DNA of 64,000 bases from Kitagawia praeruptora (GCA_037693485.1 CM075344.1:75759501-75823500); one strand, 5' to 3'. Numbered from the stretch's first letter, positions 30,500 to 43,263 are shown. The notes: generated from the sequence alone by a model not told the origin. Numbers and translations: made by a program.

Positions 30500-32600
30500 A
30501 TGAGACAAAATTGTATTAAAATTTTTGCTTGAACTAAATAGAGTAAAGATTAATGAGGACCACTCCATTTACAACTTACATTGTCCTGTCAATATTTTCT
30601 TGGTTATTTTTTCCTTGAATTTTTCAAAAAATTTCGTTGTAGGCTTACCATGCACACACTATGGTATTTGGACCATCACAGGTGCTCAGATTTCAGATTA
30701 TATGATATTTATTCTTGAGAAATCTTTCAGAATTTTGTCTACAATTGATTTGAAATTTAAGTTCCCATGTCGAGAACTTTGAGATGTAGTTTGACATATC
30801 AAATTGTATATATTGTATTATAGATTTATTGATATGTATAAAATATCGAATTGTAATTTTGACTTGTCAACATGTAGACTTCTCGAATAGAAAATATTGA
30901 CTTCTTTACATGACAACTTCTCGAATTAGCCTTCACTGATGTCTTTAATAGAGACTTCTCAAATGAGCAATGTGGAGTTCTCAAATTGAGGCTCGTTCTA
31001 TCAAAACTTACTATATGACTTCTCGATTTAGTAATTTTTTTAACTTCTTAAATTGAAATTTATCATATAGGCATTTCTGACTTCTCAAATTTTGACTTAA
31101 TTTAATTTTCACAAAATTCCGTAACTCCATTAATTGTGACCCTTCTTCTCCAACCTAATGCAGGATCAAATTAATCTTCTTCCGGTCATTTTTACTTGAC
31201 TTATTTACATTTAATTGTCACATATATTGACTAGATTTAGCTAAGTACATTAAGAACTAGTCGAAGAACAAAGAAATTTCCAATTAATACTTCATGTAAG
31301 TAATGCATAGTATTACACTATAATATGTTTGTTATAAAATATGTTCAGACATGTCTTTATGCCTAACAATCTCCCCCAATTTGTGAGTAGAAAGTTAGTC
31401 ACAAATTCATGTCAGATAATAAGCACATCAACAAGTTAAACAAAAAAAATAAAGATTTGTACATATTGCAGAAAAGTACTTGTCATTTATATCAAATGAA
31501 CAAGTTTATATATACAATGAGATGGACAAGAAATTTATAGTGATTCTAAGAAGGAGGTGGTGTTTGAGTAGTCTTTGTCTGTGTTCTCATAATCGGACCG
31601 GGCATCGAACCGGAAGCCCTACTGGTTACTGGTTCGATTGGTTCAACCGGCTCGACCAGTGATTCAACCGGTGTAACGTCATAATTATGTAATATATAAT
31701 TATATATATATATATATAATTATATAAATAATTATATATATTACAAGGAGAAAAATGAGTAGTTATAGATATGAATTTGTTGGAATGGATGATGGATCAT
31801 GGCCTAAGAATACTATGGGTTTAGTATTCAGTAGTAAAGTCTTAAATTTAAAGTCCAACATACTTAAATAAACTAAACTGAACAATATTTCAAAAAAAAA
31901 AACTAAACTGAAAAAAACCGGCGGCCGGTCCGGTTTTTTCCGGTTTTTGGCCGGTTCTGACCGGTTCGGAACAGAAAAACTGGAGGACTGGTTTTATGGG
32001 TGAACCGAACCGGACCTGCCACCGGTTAGCGGTCTGACCGGTCGAACCGGCCGGTCCGGTTTTCAAAACACAGGTCTTTGCAGCAACAACTTCTAGTATT
32101 TGGAAGCATTCTTGTCTTATTCATTAACTCCTCAATTAGAGTGGAGCCCCTTCAAGTTTGTTCTTTGAACAATACAATAGAAAATAAAGCCTTGTCATAA
32201 TCTTAACTCCGTACTTATAAAAAAACTCCACTGTTTAAGAGTTGTCAAAAATCTTTGATTTACCTTGTGTTCAAAACTCTTTAGTCAACCTCTCATATTC
32301 TTCATCTTCTCTAAATTTCTTTTCCCTAGCAATCTCTCTTTCTTTCGCCTTCTTTGCTTTTTCTCAACTATCCTCGAAATTTTATTTGCGATGTTTGCCC
32401 TCCATAACCTTTCTTCATTTCTTCAGACACTAATTTGTCTAATAAACTAAACACCCTCACTAGCTCATGTGAATTCAAATTTATTTTATGTTCGTCACAT
32501 GCATCAATGAAACTCTTTAATTTTGTGGAGTGCTCTATATATAAGATTCAATTTGGAAATTATCATAGACCTTTGTCATGTATGCTACCTTTTCCTTAGA
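30500..32600 (-). mobile_element. Decayed Copia (SIRE-type) relic, minus strand
   Basis: On the minus strand, ACAAATTGGGGGAGATTG (31389-31372) is a PPT like that of the large Copia at 35637. The LTR after it begins TGTTAGGCATAAAGACATG and later GCATTACTTACATGA, aligning with the first 100 bp of that element's LTR. The presumed LTR body down to about 30500 has the same CTTCTCGAAT vocabulary. Beyond the PPT, towards 32450, one minus-strand frame gives a Lys/Glu-rich helical segment (EKAKKAKEREIAREKKF) such as could end an ORF3. Boundaries are approximate and all frames are broken. It is interrupted by the hAT element at 31579. Confidence 0.6.
31579..32073. mobile_element. hAT-type MITE rich in AACCGG motifs
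   Basis: 495 bp, flanked by GTCTTTGT (31571-31578) and GTCTTTGC (32074-32081), 7 of 8 identical. Termini CTGTGTTCTCATAATCGGAC and, inverted, CTGTGTTTTGAAAACCGGAC. Both subterminal zones are packed with ACCGG/CCGGT motifs. An AT microsatellite lies at about 31684-31743. Confidence 0.88.
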
Positions 32601-33480
32601 TTTTCTACCTTATTTATATTTGTCGGTTAAGCATTATAAAATATGTATTTTTTTTATCATTGATCTTCCAATGTAAAATGTCTTAATTCTTATTTACTAT
32701 CGTTTCTAATCACACTATTAACTCGATCACTTATTTCCTAATTTTCAAGTGTTGGTGAAAATTTAACATCGCAATCGTAAGTACATCTTTAGCATCCTAT
32801 TTGTTTTTACAGAGAGGCACCACACTAAGACCATTCCAGTAGCATACATCTCGTAGCTAAAATTTCATGCGACATTTCATAAATAAAATTTTAGAGAATA
32901 TGTTAAAAAAAAATTGCACTTTAATGGGACATTCCTCTTGATTAAAATTTTAGTCAACTCCACTATATTGGTTATATTTGATGAACCTCTAAATACATGT
33001 AGCAAAACTCCATATCATCTGTTATTATACTGAAATAATTTATTTTATTATAACAATTTAAAATAATAATAAGGTATTATTTAAAATACAACTAACCATT
33101 ACAACAATTTTTACTAGAATATAAAACCTTACAAATTCAACAAATTTCAAATATTTATTATTTTGTATTATTTTAGCCAATTGTTTTATCCAACATTATT
33201 AAAAATCTCTATTTCTTTGACGTTTGATAATCTTAAACACAATGCTAAATGAGATCTTCGATTATTGTTCACCTAATTCTACTTATTGTCACATCTCATA
33301 TGAAATTCGTTACACTCCAATAAAATATGATTTAAACATCATTTTATTTCTTTCCTTATTTTGTAAACATCCATTTGCTTTCTCTCTAATAATCATTTCG
33401 GAGTATACAAAATTCAGGCAAAAAATGAGAAAATTCCTAGGAACAATACAAAAATAAATTCTAACATATATAGCCTACTC
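32601..33480. other. AT-rich non-coding DNA
   Basis: No gene. Short ORFs are low-complexity. Nothing with defined ends could be recognised. Confidence 0.55.
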
Positions 33481-33680
33481 TTCCTTGATTTTGTTCTTGC
33501 TGCTAGTGTTGGTGGCATTGTTGAATCTTGTTTTCGTCCTTTTCGTTAACCCTTCCCTTCAATGACCTAAACTCCCAACATTATTCTTCCTTGATTTTGT
33601 TCTTGCTGCCAATGTTGGTGGCATTGTTGAATCCCGTTTTCATCCTTTTCGTTGACCCTTCCCCTTCATTGGTCTAAACT
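33481..33680 (+). repeat. 106-bp tandem duplication
   Basis: TTCCTTGATTTTGTTCTTGC at 33481 recurs at 33587. Both units continue GTTGGTGGCATTGTTGAAT and CCTTTTCGTT with a few substitutions. Confidence 0.85.
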
Positions 33681-33983
33681 GAAGGGTTTCGTGCACATAA
33701 ATGCAGTGAAAAAACGCGTAAAACAAACCAAAATCAAAACCCTCCGCAGGATACATGCAAAAACAAAATATAATTTGGAGATTAAGAATAAATACCTTAA
33801 AAGTTTTAATAGTTCATTAATGGAGGTCCAAAACTTGTTCAATTACCACGTATCCCGCTCTCACCAATTGCCATCTACGCTTTATGGTATCCATACGAAC
33901 GCTTGTCTCGAAGGATTGATGTGTACTAGCACCCGAAAATAGGATTTTGTAAAAGTTATCTCGCTAAATAAAATCAGTCAAAA

Positions 33984-34020
<37 letters not shown>

Positions 34021-34867
34021 AATTCCATTTTTCTATTTATTTAATTAATTAAGTCTTACTTAATTAATATTATAAATAAAATTATGGCAAAAAAATATTA
34101 TAAATAGAATAAATTACTTAATTAATTTAAATTCATAATTTAAATTATTTCTCCTTCAAGCGTTCTTTGTGTGTGACCCTTTCGGTTATTATTACGCTGA
34201 CAACAATTTTAATATCTAATTAAAATTATAAAGAATGAGCGGCATCTAGTAGTACATCATTGCTATCCAAGTAATAGTAATTAAAGCGGTAATTCGATTA
34301 AGCCTTTCGTTAATAATATTCCATGTAATACATATAATCCCTTTAACCATGATATTATAAATTAAACTCGAGTCATGTAATGTGTCATCCTCTTCATAAT
34401 TTAATCTTAATTTTCTTGATCGATGAGTAGACTATTGAATCTAATCAACATTTGAGCACGGTCGTGCATTTCATAATCTCACTCAAACAAGAGGCCAATT
34501 ATATCACTCCTCTAACTTGGAGGGTTAAATCTCATTTAGATCATTCATATTTCTCATATGATTCATAATATACCCAATATCCACTTTTATCATCACCCGA
34601 TCAATGGTAACACTTAATGTAATCAAAATACATTAATTCTCGTAAAGAAATATAATGATTTTAGGTATAAGGATCATTATACCATCATCATCGTGAGAAT
34701 TACTTATTACAGTATTAACATGTACAATCCCACAACGGGTCAATCCAGTGCCATGTACTCTTACATGCACCTATGTTTTGACTTTAGTAACACCATATCT
34801 ATGACCAATGAGGTTTGGTCATCATTCAACAAAGATACTAGTCTCTATGCATTATTATTTTTCTTAA
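33681..34867. other. Unclassified repeat-like DNA with (AT)n
   Basis: No ORF of note. A perfect (AT) microsatellite covers about 33985-34016. The segment from 33690 reads like retrotransposon leader or LTR DNA (for example ACGTATCCCGCTCTCACCAA, then ACCCTTTCGGTTATTATTAC), but I found neither paired ends nor a PBS/PPT. It runs without a break into the duplicated block starting near 34868. Confidence 0.35.
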
Positions 34868-35636
34868 ATAATAATACTCGACTAGGGATATTTTGGTATA
34901 AAGATGTTACTCACACAATCTCATTTTTAAGTCACATACTTAAAGATATATAGTTCGTTATTCGTATCATAATTCCAAGGATATTTATTATGCAAACATT
35001 TATAAATAAATGAAGACATTATAAAATAAATTTATAATAATTAACAAAATAAAATTTCTAATAATAATTTTTTTTTCCTAAAATGTAAAATCTATTTGCA
35101 GGAGACAAGATGCTAACATAAACTCCATGTGTTGCAATCTCAGCTACAATTTTTCTCATATATAAATAAAAATAAATAGTGATACTTGCTTCTTTGTACA
35201 AGAGCGCATATTTTATAATATAATCCTACATAAGTGTGGATAAAAAAAACAAAAAAAAACTATTCGAGTAAAAAATATGAGGCGCTTAGCCAAAAGTTCA
35301 CCCTGTATTCGTATATACTATATAATAATGAAGTTGACTACATGCTAAGTTGCAAACAGAGACGTTAGTGCCAAATACTAAATACTATAATACTCAACTA
35401 AGGATATTTTAGTATAATGATATTACTCACACAATCTCATTTTTAAGTCACATACTTAAAGATATATAGTTCGTATCATAATTCCAAGGATATTTGTTAC
35501 GCAAACATTTATAACGCAATAAATAAAGACATAATAAAATAAATTTATAATAATCAACAAAATAAAATTGCTAAAAATAAAATATTTTTCCTAAAAATAA
35601 AAATGCTATCTCCAGGAGACAAGATGCTAACATAAA

Positions 35637-36901
35637 TGTTAGTCACAGAGGCATGCCTGTATACATCTAATAACAAGCGTAATTGTTTGTAATGCTTTGC
35701 ATTACTTACATGACCTCTTAACTGAGGGAACCTCTAGTTGTAGAGTTTCTATTTGTTTTGTACTTGTAATAGGCATCAAATCCTAGTTGTGCAACTGTAC
35801 TTATAAAGTCAAGAATAATGCTTGAAAAAAGTTCCAAGGTTCATGCCTCAAGCAAGAAGATAAAGACTATCAAATAATCATAGTTGGGATTTGAAGAAAT
35901 GAAGAATTTGCCTAAGTACCAATTCGAGAAGTACATTTGTCTGTTCGAGAAGTCTAGCGTTCGAGAAGTCAGAGATTCGATATCTAAGAAAGACACTGTT
36001 CGATATCTCTGAATGAACTATTCGATATCTCAGAGATTCGACATGTCTAATACTCTATTCGAGAACTCAAGAAGTCCACAAGTCAAAGTGGTATTCGAGT
36101 TCTCAAAGAGTCAACAAGTCAAAGTTCCATTCGATATCTCAAGGACTTAGAAAGCTATTCGACATCTCAGGGATTCGACAAGTCAAGTGTTCTATTCGAC
36201 AACTCAAGGAACCCTGGAGAGAAGTGTTATTCGAGAAGTGATTCCATATGTCAATCATACAGTATTCGAGAACTCAGAGTTATCTAATCCTAGTTCTCGA
36301 ATCAATCACTTAACCACTTCTCGAATACATTCTTGAAGACAAAATACTGAAGAAATTGTCCAAGTTAGAAACCTACAACAAGCCTATGCACTTTATGGAC
36401 CACAATCTGTATCGTGCTCTGGAAAGCCTACAAGGAAGCTTGGAGAGATGTAGGAGAGACAAAGAGCTAAAGAAGTGGATCTGAACAGAGCTTTGCAAAG
36501 TCAAATTTGTAGCCGTTTGGATGTTTACTCAAAAAGGATAGACATACAAGAAAGTAATTTATCCTGTAACCTTATTTGTAGTAAGTGAGTTGTATTCATG
36601 TTCTATAAGAATATAATCTCACTTCTTTAGTTTAAGAGAAGTTTTTCATACACATTGTAAGAGCACATCTCTCTGAGAAAAACGAAGCTGGGAATACTAC
36701 CATTTGTATTCACAGATTGTAGCAAATCTTTATCTAATAAAATATTAGATTAAAGTGATATCGTGTCTTGTGTTGTTCTTTATCCGTACCTACACACTTG
36801 CACACACAAACACATATCTTGCTACACAGATTCAAGAACGAGAAAAAGTTCAAGAATCCATCCACCCCCCTGTATTCTTTTACTGTATTCAATACTCAAC
36901 A
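35637..36901 (+). repeat. 5' LTR of the Copia element
   Basis: 1265 bp, TGTTAGTCACAGAGGCATGC...ACTCAACA. Between about 35920 and 36340 it repeats ATTCGAnnnCTC-like words (TTCGAGAAGTC, TTCGATATCTC, TTCGACAACTC) roughly 17 times. Downstream lie AATAAAATATTAG and a pyrimidine/CA-rich leader. Confidence 0.93.
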
Positions 36902-36903
36902 AG

Positions 36904-36915
36904 TGGTATCAGAGC
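36904..36915 (+). other. Primer-binding site, initiator tRNA-Met type
   Basis: TGGTATCAGAGC starts two bases after the LTR end (CAACA-AG). Confidence 0.93.
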
Positions 36916-36946
36916 AGATTGTTTATTCAAAAACAGAAAAACGATC

Positions 36947-39448
36947 ATGAGTTCGAATACACCAAAGACCACAGGAACGGTGAAGGTCCCTAAGTTTGTC
37001 AAAGAAAATTACAACCTCTGGAAGTTAAAAATGATGTTGTTCATCAAAGCTTCTCATCCTCTGTATCCTGAGATTCTCAAGAATGGTCCTTTTGTTCCAC
37101 AATAGGAGATTCAAGAGAAGCCTGTTGGAACTACAACTACTCCAAGAACTTATGTGGCCAAGGAACCATCCAAATGGACAGAATCAGAAAAGGAGATGGT
37201 TGCTCTTGATAGTCACCTCATGCTACTAATTATAGATTCCATGGATATGTCAATATTTGCAAACATTGCATCGTGTACATCTGCTAAAGAGATGTGGGAT
37301 CATATTGAGGTTCTATGTGAAGGAACAGAGGAGGTCAAGGAAAACAAGAAACAGATACTGGTCACACAGTATGAAGCTTTCATGGCACAGCCAAAGGAAA
37401 GCATCATTAAGATGTTTGAGAGATTTCACAAGCTAGTTACTGAGTTACAGATGAATGGTAAGGTTTACAGCATCAAGGAGTTGAACATGAAGTTTCTACT
37501 GTCTTCACCAAATCATCTAGAGCAAAGGGTCATTTCTCTAAGAGAAAGAGATTTAAACAAAATCACATATGATGTGCTCTATGGGGTTTTAAAGACTCAT
37601 GAGCTTGAGTTGCTTCAGAAAAGGGCTATCCAAGCCAACCAAGGCAGAATGATAAACACATCATGTGCCTTGATTATCAACAAATCTATTCAAGACCTAG
37701 AAGCATCTACAAGTCAGCTAAGGATAGAGAAGATAGTAGATGATGAAGAAACTGAAGCTGAGGTAAGTGAACCTGTTGAGGAGAAGGAAGAAGAAGAGTT
37801 CTATACTCTTGAAGAGCTAGATGGAATGGAAAACACTTCATATGCTTTCATGGCCAGAAAATTTCCAAACATCAGATTCAAGAGGAACCAACCCTTCAAA
37901 CCTAAAACCCAAAACCATTCATTCAACAAGAGTAAAGCACCTGTGAAGCCAAACAAGACTAAATTCAAAACTGGCTATGTGGATAGGTCATCTGTGAGAT
38001 GTTATAGATGCAATGACCTAGGGCATTTTGCTAGTGAATGCAAGAAGCCTAAAAAGAAGGATAAAGAGTTTCTAGAGCTTGAAGCTAAGTATGAGGCCCT
38101 TCTTAAAAAGTAAACACCAGGCAAGGCCTACATAGCTGAAGGGAAATGTTGGGATGATACTGACAGTGATGAAGAAGAGCAAGGATGCTGCAATTATGCC
38201 TTGATGGCCAATTCCAAGGATGACACATTTTCATCAGACTCTCAGGTACCATCTCTGACTACCATAGACATGTCTGTTTCTGAGTACACGAGTATGATTG
38301 AACAACTATCTGTTGAAATGTTTAATATTCATACAAGTATGACTACTGCTAATGAGGAAATTGCTAAACTGTCTGCTAAAAATGAATTGTTAATAAAAAA
38401 GAATGAGGAACTTGAGCTAACTACTATGCAAGTAGAAAACCTTAAGAAAGAAGTAGAATATCTGCAGATTAAGGTTCTATGTGCTAGTCAAATTGAAAAG
38501 GCTCTTAGGGATGAACTAGCTGAAAATGAATTCAAACTGAAAACTTTTAAGAACTCATCTAGTTTACTGCAATCCTATCATGAGAAAATTCAAGCTAAAC
38601 CCAAGGCTGCCATTGGACTTGACTATGGCACTATTAAACAGAGGAAAGGCTATGATGTCATTGAAGATGACATAGTTGTTCAGGAGGAAGTGCCTCACAT
38701 TTTGAAAAAGGCTGAGACTCCAATTTTTAAAGAATCAACATTTGAAATTGATGAGGATGCCTTACTCATCAAGCAAATGTTGAATGATGAGGATGAAGCA
38801 CAATCTAGTGAACAACAAGCATCCTCTAAGAGTGAGAGTGTCAAGCCAAAAGCCAAGGAGCCAGTAGGTGATAGGTCTAGACCTAAGAAGTTTGTTAAGT
38901 TTGTATCAGCTAGGAAAAATGAATCTGAGAAGAAAGTGGCTAAGAAGAAACAGAACAGAAATGGAAAGCTAGGGATTAACAAAGATAACAACTATGCTTA
39001 TATGCCTAATGCCCCTAGGAAAACTTGTCAGAATTGTTTCAGTACCAATCATTTAACTCATGCATGCAAGAAACCTGTTGGTAGTGTGCCCAAACCTTTC
39101 TATGATTGTTCTATGTCTTTAAGACATAGAGATGCTCCATTCTGTGATAAATTTGACTGTATGCCATGCAATATGAATGTTATGACTAGCTGTTTCAATT
39201 TGAGAAGGCAATTCATTGATGGTTGTATCAGTCACAATTCTCACACACACTACACAAGGTCAAAGTCTTCAAGTCCTCCTAGAGCTAGGAAGGTATCTCT
39301 GTCACCTAAGTACGAAATCTAAGGTTCTAAGACTTCTAACAGTGACAAGAAGACTAACACCAAGAAAGTTGATAAGCATGTTGTTTATGATAAAACTGTT
39401 TCTAAGTCACATGGACCCAAACTTGTTTGGGTACCAAAGGAGAAGTAA
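36947..39448 (+). pseudogene. gag: Copia gag (two zinc knuckles), broken by in-frame stops
   Basis: One frame runs from ATG 36947 to TAA 39446-39448, about 833 codons. It is interrupted by TAG 37103, TAA 38111 and TAA 39320, all in frame, so the protein was once continuous. The N-terminal part holds NYNLWKLKMM (the usual start of Copia gag, N.. W), then the core UBN2-like region with MWDHIEVLCEGTEEVKENK and KMFERFHKLVTELQMNGK. The first knuckle CYRCNDLGHFASEC is at about 38000-38040, followed by ALMAN and a coiled-coil segment (38340-38560). The second knuckle CQNCFSTNHLTHAC is at about 39030-39070, and the frame ends in GPKLVWVPK. Gag would form the particle and bind RNA. The two-knuckle layout is typical of SIRE-like elements. 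Confidence 0.9.
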
Positions 39449-39465
39449 TACCTTTGTATTTGTAG

Positions 39466-42400
39466 GGCAAAGAAAGTGAAAAGAAGGTCATGTGGATTTT
39501 GGACAGTGGATGCTCAAATCACATGACTGGTGATATGGCCCTGCTATCACATTATGGGATGGTTGCTTTTGGAGATGACAACATGGGTAACACATTGGGA
39601 TATGGCAAGTTGGAAGTTGGTAATGTCATCATTGAAGATGTAGCACTAGTCAAGTGACTCAAGAATAATCTGCTAAGTGTTGGTCAGTTTACTGATAGAG
39701 GATTCAAAGTGGATTTTGACAAAGATGAATGTTTGATCACCCACAAGAAGACTGGTGATTTTGCTCTATCTGGAGTAAGAAAAGGAAGCCTATTTGTTGC
39801 CAATATGGATTCTGCAAACAAGGACAAAGTTTGTTGCTTTTATTCAAAAGCATCAAGTGAAGACTGTTGGCTCTGGCACAAGAAACTATCACACCTGAAC
39901 TTCAAGGCCATTAATTCTCTAGTCAAAAGAGAGTTAGTGAGAGGCATGCCCACACTTGAATTCTGTCAAGAAGGAGTGTGTGAGGCTTGTCAAAAAGGAA
40001 AGATGAAAAGATCAAGCCACAAGTCAAAGATAGTGACATCAATAACCAAGCCCCTGCAATTAATTCATATGGATTTGTTTGGGCCTGTCAATATTATGTC
40101 ACTAGGAAGAAAGAAGTATGCCTTGGTGATGGTTGATGACTTTACAAGGTATACATGGGTGGAATTTCTAGCATCAAAAGATGAGGCTCCACAAGTAATC
40201 ATTGAGCACATAAAGAAAGTTGACAAGGAAGCAAAGGCCAACAATGAAAGTGTGATTGCATTGAGAAGTGATAATGGGACAGAGTTCAAAAATGCCATGC
40301 TTGAAGCATTCTGCAAAGAGAATGGTATTTCTCAACAATTCTCAGCTCCAAGGACTCCACAACAAAATGGAGTTATTGAGAGAAAGAATAGAACTCTAAT
40401 TGAGGCTGCTAGAACAATGTTATTTGATGCAAAGATGCCTACATGTTTTTGGGCTGAGGCTGTGAGCACTGCATGCTATATCCAGAACAGAACTCTCATC
40501 AACAAAAACACAGGAAAGACACCTTACAATTTGATGACTGGAAAGAAGCCTACTCTAAAGTATGTTCATACTTTTGGAAGCAAATGCTTTGTATTGAAGG
40601 ATAATTCAGAATATGTTGGAAAATTTGATGCAAAGGCATTTGAAGGAATTTTTCTTGGCTACTCTATGGAAAGAATTGCATACAAAGTTTATGTCATCAG
40701 TCAAAAGAAAATTATGGAAATCACAGATGTGACATTTGATGACAGCAAACTACCTGGATTAGAAGAAGCCAATGATGAAGATAAAGATCCATTAAAGTTT
40801 GATAATCTAGATGATTCTGATGAAGAGATTGAAACTGGAGTTGAAACTCAAGTTCAACAAACTCAAGTGAATGATGATGAAAGAGAAGAATTTGTGCCAA
40901 TAAACAGTGAAGAAATCAGCATCCTAGACACACCTGTGAATAGTGGCAACTTCACAGGGGGAGGAAATGAGAATGATCATGACTTGGATGATGAAGCAAC
41001 ATCAAGGTTGAGAAATCAGACTGAGCATTCAAGGAAATGGGATAGATCACACACTGCAGAGCAAATTATTAGAGATCCAAATGCAGGAGTAAGGACTAGG
41101 AGAGCAACTCAAAATGAGTGCCTCTATGGTTGTTTTCTATCTCAGAATGAGCCTAAGAAACTTGATGATGCACTATTGGATCCAGATTAGATTATTGCCA
41201 TGCAAGAGGAGCTGAATCAATTTGAAAGGAACAAAGTATGGGAACTTGTGTCTGCACCAAATAACAGAACCATTGTTGGAACAAACTGGGTTTTGAAGAA
41301 TAAGATGGATGAAGCTGGTGTAATAGTAAGAAACAAAGCAAGATTGGTTGCAAAAGGATACTCTCAACAGGAAGGCATTGATTATGATGAGACATTTGCC
41401 CCTGTTGCTAGATTGGAAGCCATCAGAATATTCTTGGCATTTGCTGCTCATTCAAACTTTAAAGTCTATCAAATGGATGTCAAGAGTGCATTTCTGAATG
41501 GAGAGTTGGAAGAATAAGTTTATGTGCAACAACCACCTGGCTTTGAGGATCCACATTTCCCAGAATTTGTCTACAGATTGCTTAAGGCATTGTATGGACT
41601 TAAGCAGGCTCCAAGGGCATGGTATGATACTTTATCATAATTTCTCCTTGAAAATTAATTCACTAGAGGCACACTGGACAAGACACTGTTTTACAAGAAA
41701 CATGGTGATGATATTATCCTAGTTCAGATCTATGTGGATGATATCATATTTGGCTCTACAAATGAGAAGCTGTGTGAGAAATTCTCTAAACTCATGCAGA
41801 GCAGATATGAGATGAGTATGATGGGAGAGTTGACATTCTTTCTTGGGTTGCAAATCAGTCAGAGGAAGGATGGTATCTTTATCAGTCAAACCAAGTACAT
41901 CAAGGATTTATTGAAGAAGTTTGACTTAGAAGACTGCTCACCTGCAAAGACACCCATGGCCACTACCACTAAATTAGATGAAGATGCTATAAAAAGGATA
42001 TTTAGATATCTGAAGGGCACTCCAAACTTGGGTTTATGGTATCCTAAGGACACAGGGTTCAATCTGGTTGGTTACTCTGATGCTGATTATGCTGGATGCA
42101 GAGTAGATAAGAAAAGCACTTCAGGTAGCTGCCAGTTTCTTGGACAAAGGTTAGTCTCTTGGTATAGCAAGAAACAACAATCTGTGTCAACTTCTACAGC
42201 TGAGGCTGAATACATAGCTGCTGGAAGTTGCTGTGCTCAAGTGCTTTGGATTAGAAATCAACTCAGAGATTATGGATTTGTGTTGGAAAGAATTCCAATC
42301 ATGTGTGACAACACAAGTGCAATCTCTATAGTTGTCAATCCTGTCAATCATTCTAGAACAAAGCACATTGACATCAGATATCATTTTATTAGAGAACATG

Positions 42401-42522
42401 CAACTAATGGAACCATTTAGTTGCATTATGTCTCTACAGATAAACAACTAGCTGACATATTTACTAAGCCATTAAGGTTGATAAGTGAGATTGGAATGTT
42501 GAATTCTTCAGATTCTGGCTAA
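39466..42522 (+). pseudogene. pol: Copia pol (protease, integrase, RT, RNase H), broken
   Basis: Frame 1, shifted relative to gag. Protease: WILDSGCSNHMTG with catalytic DSG near 39502. Integrase: HHCC zinc site (HKKLSH and CEAC near 39880-39990), then the DDE core HMDLFGP, RSDNGTEF and GVIERKNRTL. Reverse transcriptase: WVLKNKMDE, QMDVKSAFLNG, ALYGLKQAPRAWYD and the YVDD box near 41731. RNase H: SDADYAG, STAEAEYIAAG, CDNTSAI and KHIDIRYHFIRE. In-frame stops are TGA 39655, TAG 41188, TAA 41515, 41638 and 41656, and TAG 42418; the end is TAA 42520. Near 41988 the RT-RNase H link jumps from LDEDA to IKRIFRYLKG, so about 50 residues usual in Copia (with the SLLYL..RPD segment) are missing in frame. 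Inactive. Confidence 0.93.
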
Positions 42523-43263
42523 GTGAATATATCACCTAGATTGTTGCAGCAATAAACACTTACTTTATCTAAATTCTCAATATTTTTGGAGTAAGTGTTA
42601 GCTAAATTATGATTTATAAATATTTCAAATTTGTTGCATATGTTGGAAAATCATATTTTGTCAACTCGAAATTTCTATGAAATTTTGAGAAAATCACTAT
42701 TTAATTTATTAGAATATTCTTTATAGAATATGTCTGGTGAATTTTAAAAGATAGTGAAAATTGAATTTTTATGAGTGAAAAGAACGTTTCGATAAGTCAG
42801 ACTTCTCGAATGATTCATTTCTTGTTTATGCTCGACTTCTCTAACAAGTCTATTCAGGACACTCTTGAGTTCTCGAATAGAGTCTTTTAGAGTAATCGAA
42901 TAGAGAAATGCTTGAGTTCTCGAATAGAGTATTTTCGTTCTCTAATGACTGAGTTCTCAAATACTATGTTTGAGTTCTCGAATCATTTAAAAAGGCTGAT
43001 AACTGCCAGCTGTGAGTTTCAACCTGCTTGAGATATCGATTAAGCCTCGAATAGTTGTTTTCTACTTCTCGAATACTTGACTTGTCGATACAAAACATAT
43101 ATCTAATCGACAATTCAAGTACTTCATACTTATACAATTCTACATCTATTCGATTCATTTCATTCGATTTCTCAAGCATCTAAACTCCCAAAATCTCTGA
43201 AAACTCTAACTGCAAAAGCTTAATTTCTTCTTCAACCTTCAATCTCTCCCTCTCTCTATACAA
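42523..43263 (+). other. Spacer between pol and ORF3 with LTR-type motifs
   Basis: Non-coding. It contains many copies of TTCTCGAATAG-like words (42790-43160), mostly the reverse complement of those in the LTR. CT-rich DNA (CTCTCCCTCTCTCT) precedes the ORF3 ATG, perhaps a leader or acceptor region for a subgenomic or spliced ORF3 RNA; this is inference. Confidence 0.6.

Noticed and set aside
32242..32450. Possible host gene exon (Ser/Phe-rich ORFs at 32242 and 32265)
   Set aside because: On the opposite strand the same DNA gives a Lys/Glu-rich segment in line with the decayed Copia relic. No splice or start context supports a gene.
39466..42522. Stop codons in gag and pol as programmed readthrough
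   Set aside because: There are too many, in all three stop types and at positions normally Glu, Lys, Trp or Gln in Copia proteins. Decay is simpler. Only the gag-pol frame change near 39448 could be a genuine expression boundary.
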